Position numbers and translations under genes: made by a program | The notes under the pieces: model-generated | What the model was told of the DNA's origin: nothing | What the model saw: the letters and a program-made list of their open reading frames with translations, nothing else | Databases searched by the model: none | Assembly (NCBI RefSeq): GCF_011290685.1 | Contig: NZ_JAANYN010000013.1 | Span: 1-64,000 of the forward strand | DNA from: Cyclobacterium plantarum | GTDB lineage: Bacteria; Bacteroidota; Bacteroidia; Cytophagales; Cyclobacteriaceae | DNA: 64,000 bases | Direction: 5' to 3' | Part shown: positions 16,547 through 24,318 of the stretch, piece by piece | Position numbering within the stretch: position 1 is the first letter of the stretch | How the letters are laid out: each line of letters starts with the position of its first letter

Positions 16547-18226
16547 ATGGCTAATCAAAGTTATGATGCTATTGTCGTTGGTTCCGGAATCAGCGGCGGA
16601 TGGGCAGCAAAAGAGCTGACTGAAAAGGGAATGAAGGTTCTCCTTTTGGAAAGAGGTCCTAATGTAGAACATGTTAAGGATTACAAAAATGCAACCAAAG
16701 CACCCTGGGAGATTCCTCACAGGGGTAGGAGAACCATTGAAATGTTGGAAAACCATCCCAACCTGAGAAGGGATTATGTGCTGAACGAACTCAATCTGGA
16801 CTGGTGGGCGCATGAAGATGATTCTCCATATATTGAGAAAAAACCATTTACCTGGTTTAGGGGCTACCAGGTTGGGGGGCGTTCCCTGCTTTGGGGACGG
16901 CAATCTTACCGCTGGGCCGATATAGATTTTGAAGCCAATGCCAAGCAGGGCATTGCTGTAGATTGGCCCATACGGTATAAGGATCTGGCACCCTGGTACA
17001 GTTATGTAGAAAAATTTGCCGGTATTTCCGGAAACAAGGATGGTTTGGACATTTTGCCTGATGGAGAATTTATGCCAGCTATTCCCTTAAACTGTGTAGA
17101 AAAGGATGTTTCTGAGCGATTGAAGAACCACTTTGGTGGATCCAGGGTGATGACCAATGCCCGCGTGGCCAACATCACCCAGCCTCTTCCAGGAAGACCT
17201 GGCTGCCAGTATCGGAACAAATGTTCTCTGGGTTGCCCCTTTGGAGGCTACTTTAGCACACAGTCTTCTACCCTACCTGCAGCAGAAGCTACAGGAAACC
17301 TCACGCTCCGGCCATGGTCCATTGTGACCAGGGTTTTGTATGACAAAGACAGCAAAAAGGCGACAGGAGTAGAAGTCCTCGATGGGGAGACCAATGAAAC
17401 TTATGAATTTGATGCCAAAGTCGTGTTTCTTTGCGCTTCAGCCTTTAACTCTACGGCTGTATTGATGCGATCTGCCACCGATATCTGGCCAGAAGGGCTG
17501 GGCAGCAGCTCCGGCGAATTGGGCCACAATGTGATGGATCACCACTTTCGTCTGGGAGCCAACGGTACTGTGGAAGGCTATGAAGATAAGTATTATTTCG
17601 GCAGAAGACCGGGAGGCTTTTATGTACCCCGCTACAGAAATGTTGGGGATGAAAGCAGGGATTATGTCCGTGGTTTCGGTTACCAGGGAGGAGCCAGCAG
17701 ACAGGGCTGGAGCAGAACCGTCGCGGAGCTTGATTTTGGGGCTCCTTTAAAGGCCGAACTTACCGAGCCGGGAGCCTGGACCCTGGGCATGACTGCCTTT
17801 GGCGAAATACTTCCCTACCATGACAATACCATCAAACTCAGTAAAACCGAGAAGGACAAATGGGGCATGTATGTGCTGGAAATGGATGCAGAAATCAGGG
17901 ACAACGAAAAGAAAATGCGTGTGGACATGATGAATGATGCTGCCGAAATGCTGGAAGCAGCAGGCGTTAAAAATGTAAGCACCTATGACAACGGTTATAC
18001 CTTCGGACAAGGCATACACGAAATGGGTACAGCAAGGATGGGAAGAGATCCCAAATCCTCTGTCTTGAATGGCAACAATCAGGTATGGGATGCGAAAAAT
18101 GTATTCGTTACAGATGGGGCTGCCATGGTATCAGCTGCAGCTCAAAATCCTTCCCTGACTTACATGGCCATGACCGCCAGAGCAGCAAACTTTGCAGTGG
18201 AAGAATTGAAGAAAGGCAATTTGTAA
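16547..18226 (+). CDS. GMC-family FAD dehydrogenase (glycoside/glucose 3-dehydrogenase-like)
   Basis: A 559-residue flavoprotein. GSGISG near residues 12-17 binds the FAD dinucleotide, HEMGTARMG lies near 490, and SAAAQNPSLTYMAM near 530 supplies the C-terminal catalytic region of GMC oxidoreductases. A Cys cluster near 219-230 (CQYRNKCSLGC) resembles the iron-sulphur site of membrane-linked FAD glucose dehydrogenases. No signal peptide is visible; the small subunit encoded 20 nt downstream has a twin-arginine-like leader and may carry it out in folded form. With that subunit and the nearby cytochrome it probably oxidises the C3 hydroxyl of a glycoside. Confidence 0.9.
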   Translation: MANQSYDAIVVGSGISGGWAAKELTEKGMKVLLLERGPNVEHVKDYKNATKAPWEIPHRGRRTIEMLENHPNLRRDYVLNELNLDWWAHEDDSPYIEKKPFTWFRGYQVGGRSLLWGRQSYRWADIDFEANAKQGIAVDWPIRYKDLAPWYSYVEKFAGISGNKDGLDILPDGEFMPAIPLNCVEKDVSERLKNHFGGSRVMTNARVANITQPLPGRPGCQYRNKCSLGCPFGGYFSTQSSTLPAAEATGNLTLRPWSIVTRVLYDKDSKKATGVEVLDGETNETYEFDAKVVFLCASAFNSTAVLMRSATDIWPEGLGSSSGELGHNVMDHHFRLGANGTVEGYEDKYYFGRRPGGFYVPRYRNVGDESRDYVRGFGYQGGASRQGWSRTVAELDFGAPLKAELTEPGAWTLGMTAFGEILPYHDNTIKLSKTEKDKWGMYVLEMDAEIRDNEKKMRVDMMNDAAEMLEAAGVKNVSTYDNGYTFGQGIHEMGTARMGRDPKSSVLNGNNQVWDAKNVFVTDGAAMVSAAAQNPSLTYMAMTARAANFAVEELKKGNL

Positions 18227-18246
18227 AACCCAAAAAAAGAAACAAG

Positions 18247-18816
18247 ATGACTGTAATGAATAGAAGAGAGGCACTCAAAAGTGTGGTACTCATGATGGGG
18301 GGAACTATGGTAGGAGCCAATGTGATCCTTACCGGATGTGCTCCCGAGAAGCAAATAGAAGGATTGGATTTCTCTGAAGAGGAACTGGCCTACATGGATG
18401 AAATCGGAGAAGCTATCATCCCTACTACAGATACCCCGGGGGCCAAAGCTGCGGGGATAGGGGGCTTTATGGCTATGATGGTCAAAGACACTTACACAGA
18501 AGAACAGCAAAAAAGCTTCATCAATGGGCTCAATAGCCTGAAAAGCAATTTTAAATCAGAAGCAGGAAAGGACTTTATGGAAGCATCGGTAGAAGAGAGG
18601 ACAGCCTTTCTGAACCAGCTCAACAAGGCTGCCATGGATCCGGGTGCCGAAAACAACGAAGAGGCAAAATATATTCTGATGATCAAGGATTTGACATTGC
18701 TGGGTTACTTTACCTCAGAAATAGGCGCTACCCAGGCCTTGCGTTTTATAGAGACACCTGGTAGGTATGACCCTTGTATGGAGTACAAAAAAGGAGACAA
18801 AGCCTGGGCCATTTAA
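18247..18816 (+). CDS. Gluconate 2-dehydrogenase subunit 3-family small subunit
   Basis: A 189-residue protein of the gluconate 2-dehydrogenase subunit 3 (TAT-chaperone) family. The N-terminus MTVMNRREALKSVVLMMGG is twin-arginine-like and is followed by a lipobox LTGC, so it may be exported by Tat and lipidated. YMDEIGEAIIPTTDTPGAKA and GYFTSEIGATQAL are family hallmarks. The frame is open upstream into the GMC gene, but ATG 18247 fits the 20-nt spacing and the leader. It probably exports and stabilises the FAD subunit. Confidence 0.88.
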   Translation: MTVMNRREALKSVVLMMGGTMVGANVILTGCAPEKQIEGLDFSEEELAYMDEIGEAIIPTTDTPGAKAAGIGGFMAMMVKDTYTEEQQKSFINGLNSLKSNFKSEAGKDFMEASVEERTAFLNQLNKAAMDPGAENNEEAKYILMIKDLTLLGYFTSEIGATQALRFIETPGRYDPCMEYKKGDKAWAI

Positions 18817-18840
18817 AAGAAGCCCTGTTTTCATTTCATC

Positions 18841-18876
18841 AAAGCCCGCTATAATTGGCGGGCTTTGTGTTTTTTA
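18841..18876 (+). terminator. Terminator after the GMC dehydrogenase operon
   Basis: AAAGCCCGC pairs with GCGGGCTTT (18841-18866), followed by GTGTTTTTT. The 3' end of the convergent small membrane-protein gene runs into this hairpin, so it probably serves both directions. Confidence 0.8.
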
Positions 18877-19046
18877 TATTGAAACCAATAATAGGCGGGA
18901 AATATCAGGGCTTTAAGCCGCCAATCGTTTTTTTCGTGAAAGCTGAGCCGGGTATTCTGATTGATTTTTCTGTACAGCAGACTGGCCAATAGCAGGTGGG
19001 TCAATACCAGCAATAGCAGCACGGAATATAGTATAAGTTCATTCAT
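18849..19046 (-). CDS. Small single-helix membrane protein
   Basis: A 65-residue protein with one strongly hydrophobic N-terminal helix (LILYSVLLLLVLTHLLLASLL) followed by a basic, aromatic tail. The start overlaps the stop of the upstream methyltransferase-like gene by 4 nt, so the two are translationally coupled. Its function is unknown; it may be a partner of the upstream membrane protein. Its stop codon lies within the shared terminator. Confidence 0.6.
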   Translation of the reverse strand: MNELILYSVLLLLVLTHLLLASLLYRKINQNTRLSFHEKNDWRLKALIFPAYYWFQYKKHKARQL

Positions 19047-19630
19047 TTTTTAAATCGGGGGATAAGTGGAGGCACCTTATTTTTGTAGTGGGTATAGGCT
19101 TCACCATATTGTTCCTGAAGTTTTTTTTCTTCAAAGTAAATTCCAAAAGGCAGGTAGAGTAAAAGTGCCAGTAAATGGATCAAAGAGGCCAGATTGGGTA
19201 AGTAGAACCAGTATCCTAAAAAGATGAGGATTAGTCCTGTATAGAGGGGGTGCCGCATGTATTGGTACCATCCCACGGTGATCAGCGGTTCTTTTTCTTT
19301 CAGGTCATCATGTGGTTCTAATCCCAGAAACCTGCTTGTTTTACTATGTTTCATGCTTTTCACGGCGATGATGGTTCCAAAGGTGGCCAGCATAAAGCCC
19401 AGGTAGGTTGTTAAAGGTGAGGAAGCCAATAGCCAAATGGGCTCAATGGATCCAGCAAGTAGGAGAAGGGCAAAAAAAACCATGGTGGCAAACAGGCTAT
19501 AACAGAACCTGTACCATTTGTATCCCATTCCCATCCAGGCTTTAACTTTTCTTTTTATATTGAGACTTGCCAGGAAAGTGTGGCTAATGTAGAAAAACAA
19601 CCAGCCCAGGCTGAGGATAAAATATTCCAT
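19043..19630 (-). CDS. ICMT/NnrU-like membrane methyltransferase-family protein
   Basis: A 195-residue inner-membrane protein with about five helices. YQYMRHPLYTGLILIFLGYW near residues 127-146 and EEKKLQEQYGEAYTHYKNKV near the C-terminus are the cofactor-binding signatures of the isoprenylcysteine carboxyl methyltransferase/phospholipid methyltransferase-like superfamily. Bacterial members are mostly uncharacterised. The gene is separated from divergent deoC by only 32 nt. It overlaps the next small membrane-protein gene by 4 nt. Confidence 0.8.
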   Translation of the reverse strand: MEYFILSLGWLFFYISHTFLASLNIKRKVKAWMGMGYKWYRFCYSLFATMVFFALLLLAGSIEPIWLLASSPLTTYLGFMLATFGTIIAVKSMKHSKTSRFLGLEPHDDLKEKEPLITVGWYQYMRHPLYTGLILIFLGYWFYLPNLASLIHLLALLLYLPFGIYFEEKKLQEQYGEAYTHYKNKVPPLIPRFKK

Positions 19631-19662
19631 AAAGATACGAATATCTATAATTTGACTGATTA

Positions 19663-20337
19663 ATGAAAAATTTACATCGATATATTGAGCACACGGCCCT
19701 TCATCCTACTGTTGATGAACGAACGATAAGCCTGTTGATAGCCATGGCTAGAAAATACCAGTTCAGGGGAGTATGCGTACCTCCTTTCTGGGTAAAAAAA
19801 GTCAAGCGGGAATTGGCAACGGAAGATATCCAGGTGGTAACAGTTGTAGGTTTTCCATTTGGATATGGCATGACCCAGACCAAGGTATTTGAGGCACAGC
19901 AAGCCATTCGGGATGGTGCGGATGAGTTGGATGTGGTCTGGTCGCTTTCGGCTTTTAAGTCCGGAATGACCTGGACTAAAATAGAGCTGGCTCAATTGGC
20001 CAACTGCTGCCACGATGAAGAGAAGTTTTTGAAAGTAATCGTGGAAACAGCCTACCTGGATGAGACCGAGTTGCGAACCGCATGCGACATTTGCAGGGAT
20101 GCAGGAGTGGACTTTGTCAAGACATCCACCGGTTTTGCTCCTGATGGGGCAAAGGCTGCCACCATAAAACTAATGCGGGAATGCCTTCCCAGCCAGGTAG
20201 GCATCAAGGCAAGTGGTGGTATCAAGACCCTGGAGCAGGCACTCGAAATGATAATAGCCGGAGCGGACCGGATTGGGACCAGTAGTGGTCCGCAGATAAT
20301 GGAAGCTTACCTGTCTGATCAGCCTCAAATTGAGTGA
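19663..20337 (+). CDS. deoC: Deoxyribose-phosphate aldolase
   Basis: Cleaves 2-deoxyribose-5-phosphate to glyceraldehyde-3-phosphate and acetaldehyde in deoxynucleoside catabolism. The TIM-barrel active site is intact: GADELD ends with Asp 90, VDFVKTSTGFAPDGA carries the Schiff-base Lys at 153, and GIKASGGIKT has the second Lys at 182. Length 224 is normal. An odd point is the WSLSAFKSG segment where most relatives have INIGALKSG. Its last 116 bp overlap the convergent Na/Pi cotransporter gene. Confidence 0.93.
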   Translation: MKNLHRYIEHTALHPTVDERTISLLIAMARKYQFRGVCVPPFWVKKVKRELATEDIQVVTVVGFPFGYGMTQTKVFEAQQAIRDGADELDVVWSLSAFKSGMTWTKIELAQLANCCHDEEKFLKVIVETAYLDETELRTACDICRDAGVDFVKTSTGFAPDGAKAATIKLMRECLPSQVGIKASGGIKTLEQALEMIIAGADRIGTSSGPQIMEAYLSDQPQIE

Positions 20338-21499
20338 TTTCTTTTACTACAGGTTGTCGGGATTTATTTACCGGATCTGGTTTAGTTTCTGTTTGGTTAA
20401 AATAGATCAAAAAGAAGGGGATGACAAAAAAAGTGAGCAGTATATAGGCAAAGCCTACTATCCGGGTATTGGCCGTTGTTTTCCCAAAATTTTTTGCCAG
20501 TCTCACCGGTATCTCCCTGAGCCCGGGAAAGGGTAGGAATATTAAGGTACCTATCAGATTGAACAAGACATGAACAATGGCCACGCTGATCGCTGCTTCT
20601 GTTTTATAAAATGCGGCAATTACAGCAGTAATGGTAGTGCCCACATTGGCACCCATAATAAATGGAAAAACCCTTCTTAATGCCACTTTTCCAGTTGCTA
20701 CAGCTGTAACCATAAGGGAAGTGGTAATGGTACTGGACTGTACGGCAGCAGTAATAAACATGCCATAAGCAAAGGAGCGGAAAGGAAAATTGAAAATATG
20801 TTTTCGGATCTTTTTGAATTTTGGTGTAATCAGTGACTTATAGGCCAGGGAGGAAAGCATTCGGATGGATCCTGCCAGGATCAATACTCCCGTGAATAGG
20901 GAAAGCAGTGGCCAATGTAATATTTCTGAAAGGTAAATGCTTAGAGGCCGGAGGAAAAACCCCTGATAGGCCACGTCTCCATCCAAAAGCTGGCTTTCTC
21001 CGACAATGCCATGGGTGATCCAGGCAGCCATTTTACCCAAAACGCCGAAATAGATTTCGAGGGGCAAAAGTATAATTACGGAAATGATATTGAATATATC
21101 ATGGAGAACGCCGGCGGAAAGCGCTTTCCGAAAGGATTTTTTTTTCATGATATAACCGAAAGCCACCAGGGTACTGGTAAGGGTAGTGCCAATATTTGCC
21201 CCCATGATCAAGGGCACAGCCTGGGCCAGGCTCAGGTTGCCGGAAGCCACCAATACCACTACCATGGCAGAAACCGTAGAACTCGACTGGATCAGGGCTG
21301 TCGTTAACAGGCCAATAAACAAGCCCACAAAAGGGTTGAAGGTAGCCATAAACAGGGTGTTGGCCACATCATTGTTAAGCCTTGCCAGGGCATAGGTCAA
21401 AAAGTCAATGGAAAACATGAAAAACAGCAAGCCCAGGACTACCGTGCCCGCGAGGATCACATTTTTTTTATAAGTATTGCCTTTGGGAGTAATGGTCAT
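20222..21499 (-). CDS. Na/Pi-cotransporter II-family protein
   Basis: A 425-residue inner-membrane protein with two inverted repeats of the Na/phosphate cotransporter family, each with its QSSS-type motif: TTALIQSSSTVSAMVV near residue 64 and TAAVQSSTITTSLMV near residue 255. It should import or export phosphate with sodium. No PhoU domain follows. The C-terminal 38 or so residues are polar and read antisense through the end of deoC, an unusually long convergent overlap suggesting loss of an earlier stop. Confidence 0.88.
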   Translation of the reverse strand: MTITPKGNTYKKNVILAGTVVLGLLFFMFSIDFLTYALARLNNDVANTLFMATFNPFVGLFIGLLTTALIQSSSTVSAMVVVLVASGNLSLAQAVPLIMGANIGTTLTSTLVAFGYIMKKKSFRKALSAGVLHDIFNIISVIILLPLEIYFGVLGKMAAWITHGIVGESQLLDGDVAYQGFFLRPLSIYLSEILHWPLLSLFTGVLILAGSIRMLSSLAYKSLITPKFKKIRKHIFNFPFRSFAYGMFITAAVQSSTITTSLMVTAVATGKVALRRVFPFIMGANVGTTITAVIAAFYKTEAAISVAIVHVLFNLIGTLIFLPFPGLREIPVRLAKNFGKTTANTRIVGFAYILLTFFVIPFFLIYFNQTETKPDPVNKSRQPVVKEITQFEADQTGKLPLSADHYWSQSGPLRLLSFRVPAPGS

Positions 21500-21810
21500 T
21501 TAAAAATGCAAATTGATGAGGCCAATTGAAGCTGCAAAATACGTATAGAGAAAAGAGAATTACACGCTTTTCAGGTAAAACTTATGTTAAAATTAAAATT
21601 ACAGAAGTGGCTCAGGTAGAATTGCTTAAAAAATGCCCATTTGAATGGGTAAGAAATAAAATCTTTATATTTTTGGCCTGTGTTGACATTTTCCCGAATG
21701 ATTTGGGAATGCTTTTCTTGCACCTATTGAGATGGACTTAACAATTTGGTAACACCTTCCTTAGAAATTCTTGTTTAATTTGCATCCTTAATTATAGCCA
21801 AAACCAACAT
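21500..21810. other. Gene-free stretch between divergent transporters
   Basis: About 310 nt between two divergently transcribed transporter genes. I see no clear gene or repeat. TTAATTTG at 21775-21782 is one mismatch from a -7 box, but no properly spaced -33 box goes with it. Confidence 0.45.
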
Positions 21811-22941
21811 ATGGCCAAACTAAAAGATCAAAACATAAACCAGGATGCTTTATCAAAAGCAGCTTATTCACTTTTTGACTTCACTAAAAAGGAAAAATCT
21901 TTTTTACTGATCATCTGTATTTTGGTTTCAGTGGCAGGGATCATTACCCCATATACCTATGCAGCCATGTGGTTTGGGTTTATGTTGGCTGCCTATTCTG
22001 CCATTGCCAATGACAGCATACAGACCATAGGTACCTTCATTGCTTCCAACCAAAACCGAAAATGGTATTTCCTTTGGCTATTTATGGGATTGATTTTTGT
22101 AGGAACAGTTACCTACAGTTGGTTTACATACAATGGGGACGTGAGTTACGAGCGTTTGCAGGTCGATGGTCTGGACCAGGCCCCCCAAAGTTTTGTTTTT
22201 CTTCAGATTGCCGCTCCTATTGTGTTGTTGGTCATGACCAGGTTGAGAATGCCTGTGTCCACAACTTTCCTTTTGCTGAATGTATTTACCTACAAGGCAG
22301 GCACCATTTTGGGGGTCATGCAAAAAAGTTTTATCGGGTATTTCCTGGCCTTTATCATGGCCATTATTGTTTGGTATGTGTTGGAAAAGTTTGTAACCAA
22401 TTACCTCAAGGGCAAGCCCAAGAATTATTGGTATTTCCTGCAGTGGGTCACCTCCGGCTGTTTGTGGGCCGTGTGGATCATGCAAGATGCTGCCAATATC
22501 GCTGTTTTCCTTCCCAGACAACTCAATGTTTGGGAGTTTTCGGCCTACACAGGATTTGTTTTTCTGGGCCTTGGGGTGCTGTTTTACATGAAAGGGGATA
22601 AAATCCAGGGCATCGTCAATGAGAAGACGCGGGTCACTGATGTCAGGGCAGCAACTATCGTGGATCTTGTCTATGCCATCATTCTCTTTTATTTTAAGGC
22701 TTACAGCAATATGCCCATGAGTACCACCTGGGTGTTTATTGGTCTTTTGGGAGGCAGGGAATTGTCGATTGCTCTGGCCAAATCCAAAAAACTAAAGAAA
22801 AGGAAGGCCCGTTTGGTCAGGGCTTACCGATTAGCCAAGAATGATTTGGTCAAGGCAGGGATCGGGCTTATTGTTTCCCTTATTTTAGCACTCATTATCA
22901 ACGAAGGGGTAAGGAAAGAAATTTTTGATATGATTTTTTAA
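21811..22941 (+). CDS. PiT-like inorganic phosphate transporter (distant)
   Basis: A 376-residue inner-membrane protein with about ten helices arranged as an internal repeat. ANDSIQTIGTFIASN near residue 65 and the paired segments RMPVSTTFLLLNVF and NMPMSTTWVFIGLLGGREL resemble the duplicated signature of the PiT phosphate transporter family. The homology is distant, so substrate is inferred. It lies divergent to the unrelated Na/Pi-type carrier and overlaps tadA by 1 nt. Confidence 0.7.
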   Translation: MAKLKDQNINQDALSKAAYSLFDFTKKEKSFLLIICILVSVAGIITPYTYAAMWFGFMLAAYSAIANDSIQTIGTFIASNQNRKWYFLWLFMGLIFVGTVTYSWFTYNGDVSYERLQVDGLDQAPQSFVFLQIAAPIVLLVMTRLRMPVSTTFLLLNVFTYKAGTILGVMQKSFIGYFLAFIMAIIVWYVLEKFVTNYLKGKPKNYWYFLQWVTSGCLWAVWIMQDAANIAVFLPRQLNVWEFSAYTGFVFLGLGVLFYMKGDKIQGIVNEKTRVTDVRAATIVDLVYAIILFYFKAYSNMPMSTTWVFIGLLGGRELSIALAKSKKLKKRKARLVRAYRLAKNDLVKAGIGLIVSLILALIINEGVRKEIFDMIF

Positions 22942-23393
22942 TGGTTGAACCGGAGATTTTTTCCCATGAATATTGGATGCAGGAGGCCTTGAAACAGGCC
23001 CAAATTGCCTATGAAGAGGGAGAAATTCCCGTGGGGGCAGTGATGGTAGTGAAGAACCGGATCATTGCCAAAGCGTATAACCAAACCGAAAAGCTCACCG
23101 ATGTGACCGCCCATGCGGAAATTCTGGCCATAACCGCCGCCGAAAATACCCTTGGATCCAAGTACCTTACTGAATGCAGGTTATATGTCACACTGGAGCC
23201 ATGTGTCATGTGCGCAGGTGCAGCCTACTGGGCTCAATTGGGAGAATTGCACTATGGGGCGGCAGACCCTAAAAGGGGGTTTACCCGTTTGGGTTCAAAC
23301 CTGCTTCATCCCAAAACCAAATCATCGAGGGGACTTCTTGAGGATAAATCAAAGAATTTGTTGCAGGCATTTTTCAAAAATCTCAGAAATTAG
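22941..23393 (+). CDS. tadA: tRNA-adenosine(34) deaminase-type nucleoside deaminase
   Basis: A 150-residue zinc-dependent cytidine-deaminase-fold protein. HAEILAI near residue 55 provides the zinc His and the catalytic Glu, and PCVMCAGA near 87 the two zinc Cys. Length and the DPKRGFTRLGSNLLHPK region fit TadA, which converts the wobble adenosine of tRNA-Arg to inosine. It overlaps the PiT-like gene by 1 nt (TAATG), so translation is probably coupled. Confidence 0.9.
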   Translation: MVEPEIFSHEYWMQEALKQAQIAYEEGEIPVGAVMVVKNRIIAKAYNQTEKLTDVTAHAEILAITAAENTLGSKYLTECRLYVTLEPCVMCAGAAYWAQLGELHYGAADPKRGFTRLGSNLLHPKTKSSRGLLEDKSKNLLQAFFKNLRN

Positions 23394-23419
23394 AGATTCA
23401 AAGGAATAAAAGAACCATT

Positions 23420-23452
23420 TTTGAAGTTCATTGGTTTGTATTGGTAGGTTTT
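23420..23452 (+). promoter_or_regulatory. Candidate promoter of the superoxide dismutase gene
   Basis: TTTG at 23420-23423 and TAGGTTTT at 23445-23452 (7 of 8 to TAnnTTTG) are 21 nt apart, close to the usual spacing of Bacteroidota promoters. The leader would be about 50 nt. Confidence 0.5.
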
Positions 23453-23510
23453 TAGAATGAACCCAATACCATCAACTAAAATTAATGTTTAACTTTAAAA
23501 AATTAAGATA

Positions 23511-24116
23511 ATGGCTTTTGAACTTCCAAGTTTACCTTACGAAAAAAATGCATTGGAACCACATATTGATGCCAAAACCATGGAAATCCATCATGGCAAG
23601 CACCACAATGCCTATGTAACCAAGCTTAACGATGCCGTCAAAGGATCTGATCTGGCTTCTAAGAGCATTGAGGAAATCATGAAAAATATATCCTCTGCAT
23701 CAGGAGCAGTTAGAAACAATGGCGGAGGGCATTACAACCATTCACTTTTCTGGACCGTGCTCTCTCCAAATGGAGGTGGTGCCCCTTCTGGTGAACTGGC
23801 GGCAGCCATCGACAAAAAATTTGGCTCTTTTGACAAGTTTAAAGAGGAGTTTTCTAATGCAGCTGCTACCAGGTTCGGTTCAGGCTGGGCATGGTTAAGC
23901 GTCAGTAATGGAGCACTGCAGGTAAGTTCCACTCCCAATCAGGACAATCCCCTGATGGATATCGCAGAAACCAAAGGAACACCAATCCTTGGATTAGATG
24001 TTTGGGAACACGCTTATTACCTGAATTATCAAAACAGAAGGCCGGATTACATTGCTGCTTTCTGGAATGTAGTGAATTGGGATGAAGTGGCTAAAAAATA
24101 TGCCGCAGCCAAGTAA
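23511..24116 (+). CDS. sod: Superoxide dismutase, Fe/Mn family
   Basis: A 201-residue cytoplasmic Fe/Mn superoxide dismutase that converts superoxide to peroxide and oxygen. The four metal ligands are visible: His in [13 protein letters not shown] (residue 27 region), His in HYNHSLFW, and Asp and His in [18 protein letters not shown]. No signal peptide is present. It has its own candidate promoter and a strong terminator, so it is probably monocistronic. The metal preference cannot be decided by eye. Confidence 0.96.
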   Translation: MAFELPSLPYEKNALEPHIDAKTMEIHHGKHHNAYVTKLNDAVKGSDLASKSIEEIMKNISSASGAVRNNGGGHYNHSLFWTVLSPNGGGAPSGELAAAIDKKFGSFDKFKEEFSNAAATRFGSGWAWLSVSNGALQVSSTPNQDNPLMDIAETKGTPILGLDVWEHAYYLNYQNRRPDYIAAFWNVVNWDEVAKKYAAAK

Positions 24117-24144
24117 TTGAAGATTAACTTTTAAACCATTACCT

Positions 24145-24175
24145 AACCCTCCGGGAATTCCCGGAGGGTTTTTTG
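24145..24175 (+). terminator. Terminator after superoxide dismutase
   Basis: AACCCTCCGGG pairs perfectly with CCCGGAGGGTT around AATT and runs into TTTTT, 28 nt after the stop. Confidence 0.9.
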
Positions 24176-24318
24176 TTCGGATAGCGAACAATAAAAGTGT
24201 TCGGTATTGAGACAGTCAAATATTTACAAAATTTCATAAAACACTGAAAAACAAATAGATATGTAATTTTTTTGATTTTGGCACCTTTTTCCCATGTCAT
24301 GGCATAGAACGAATGTAA

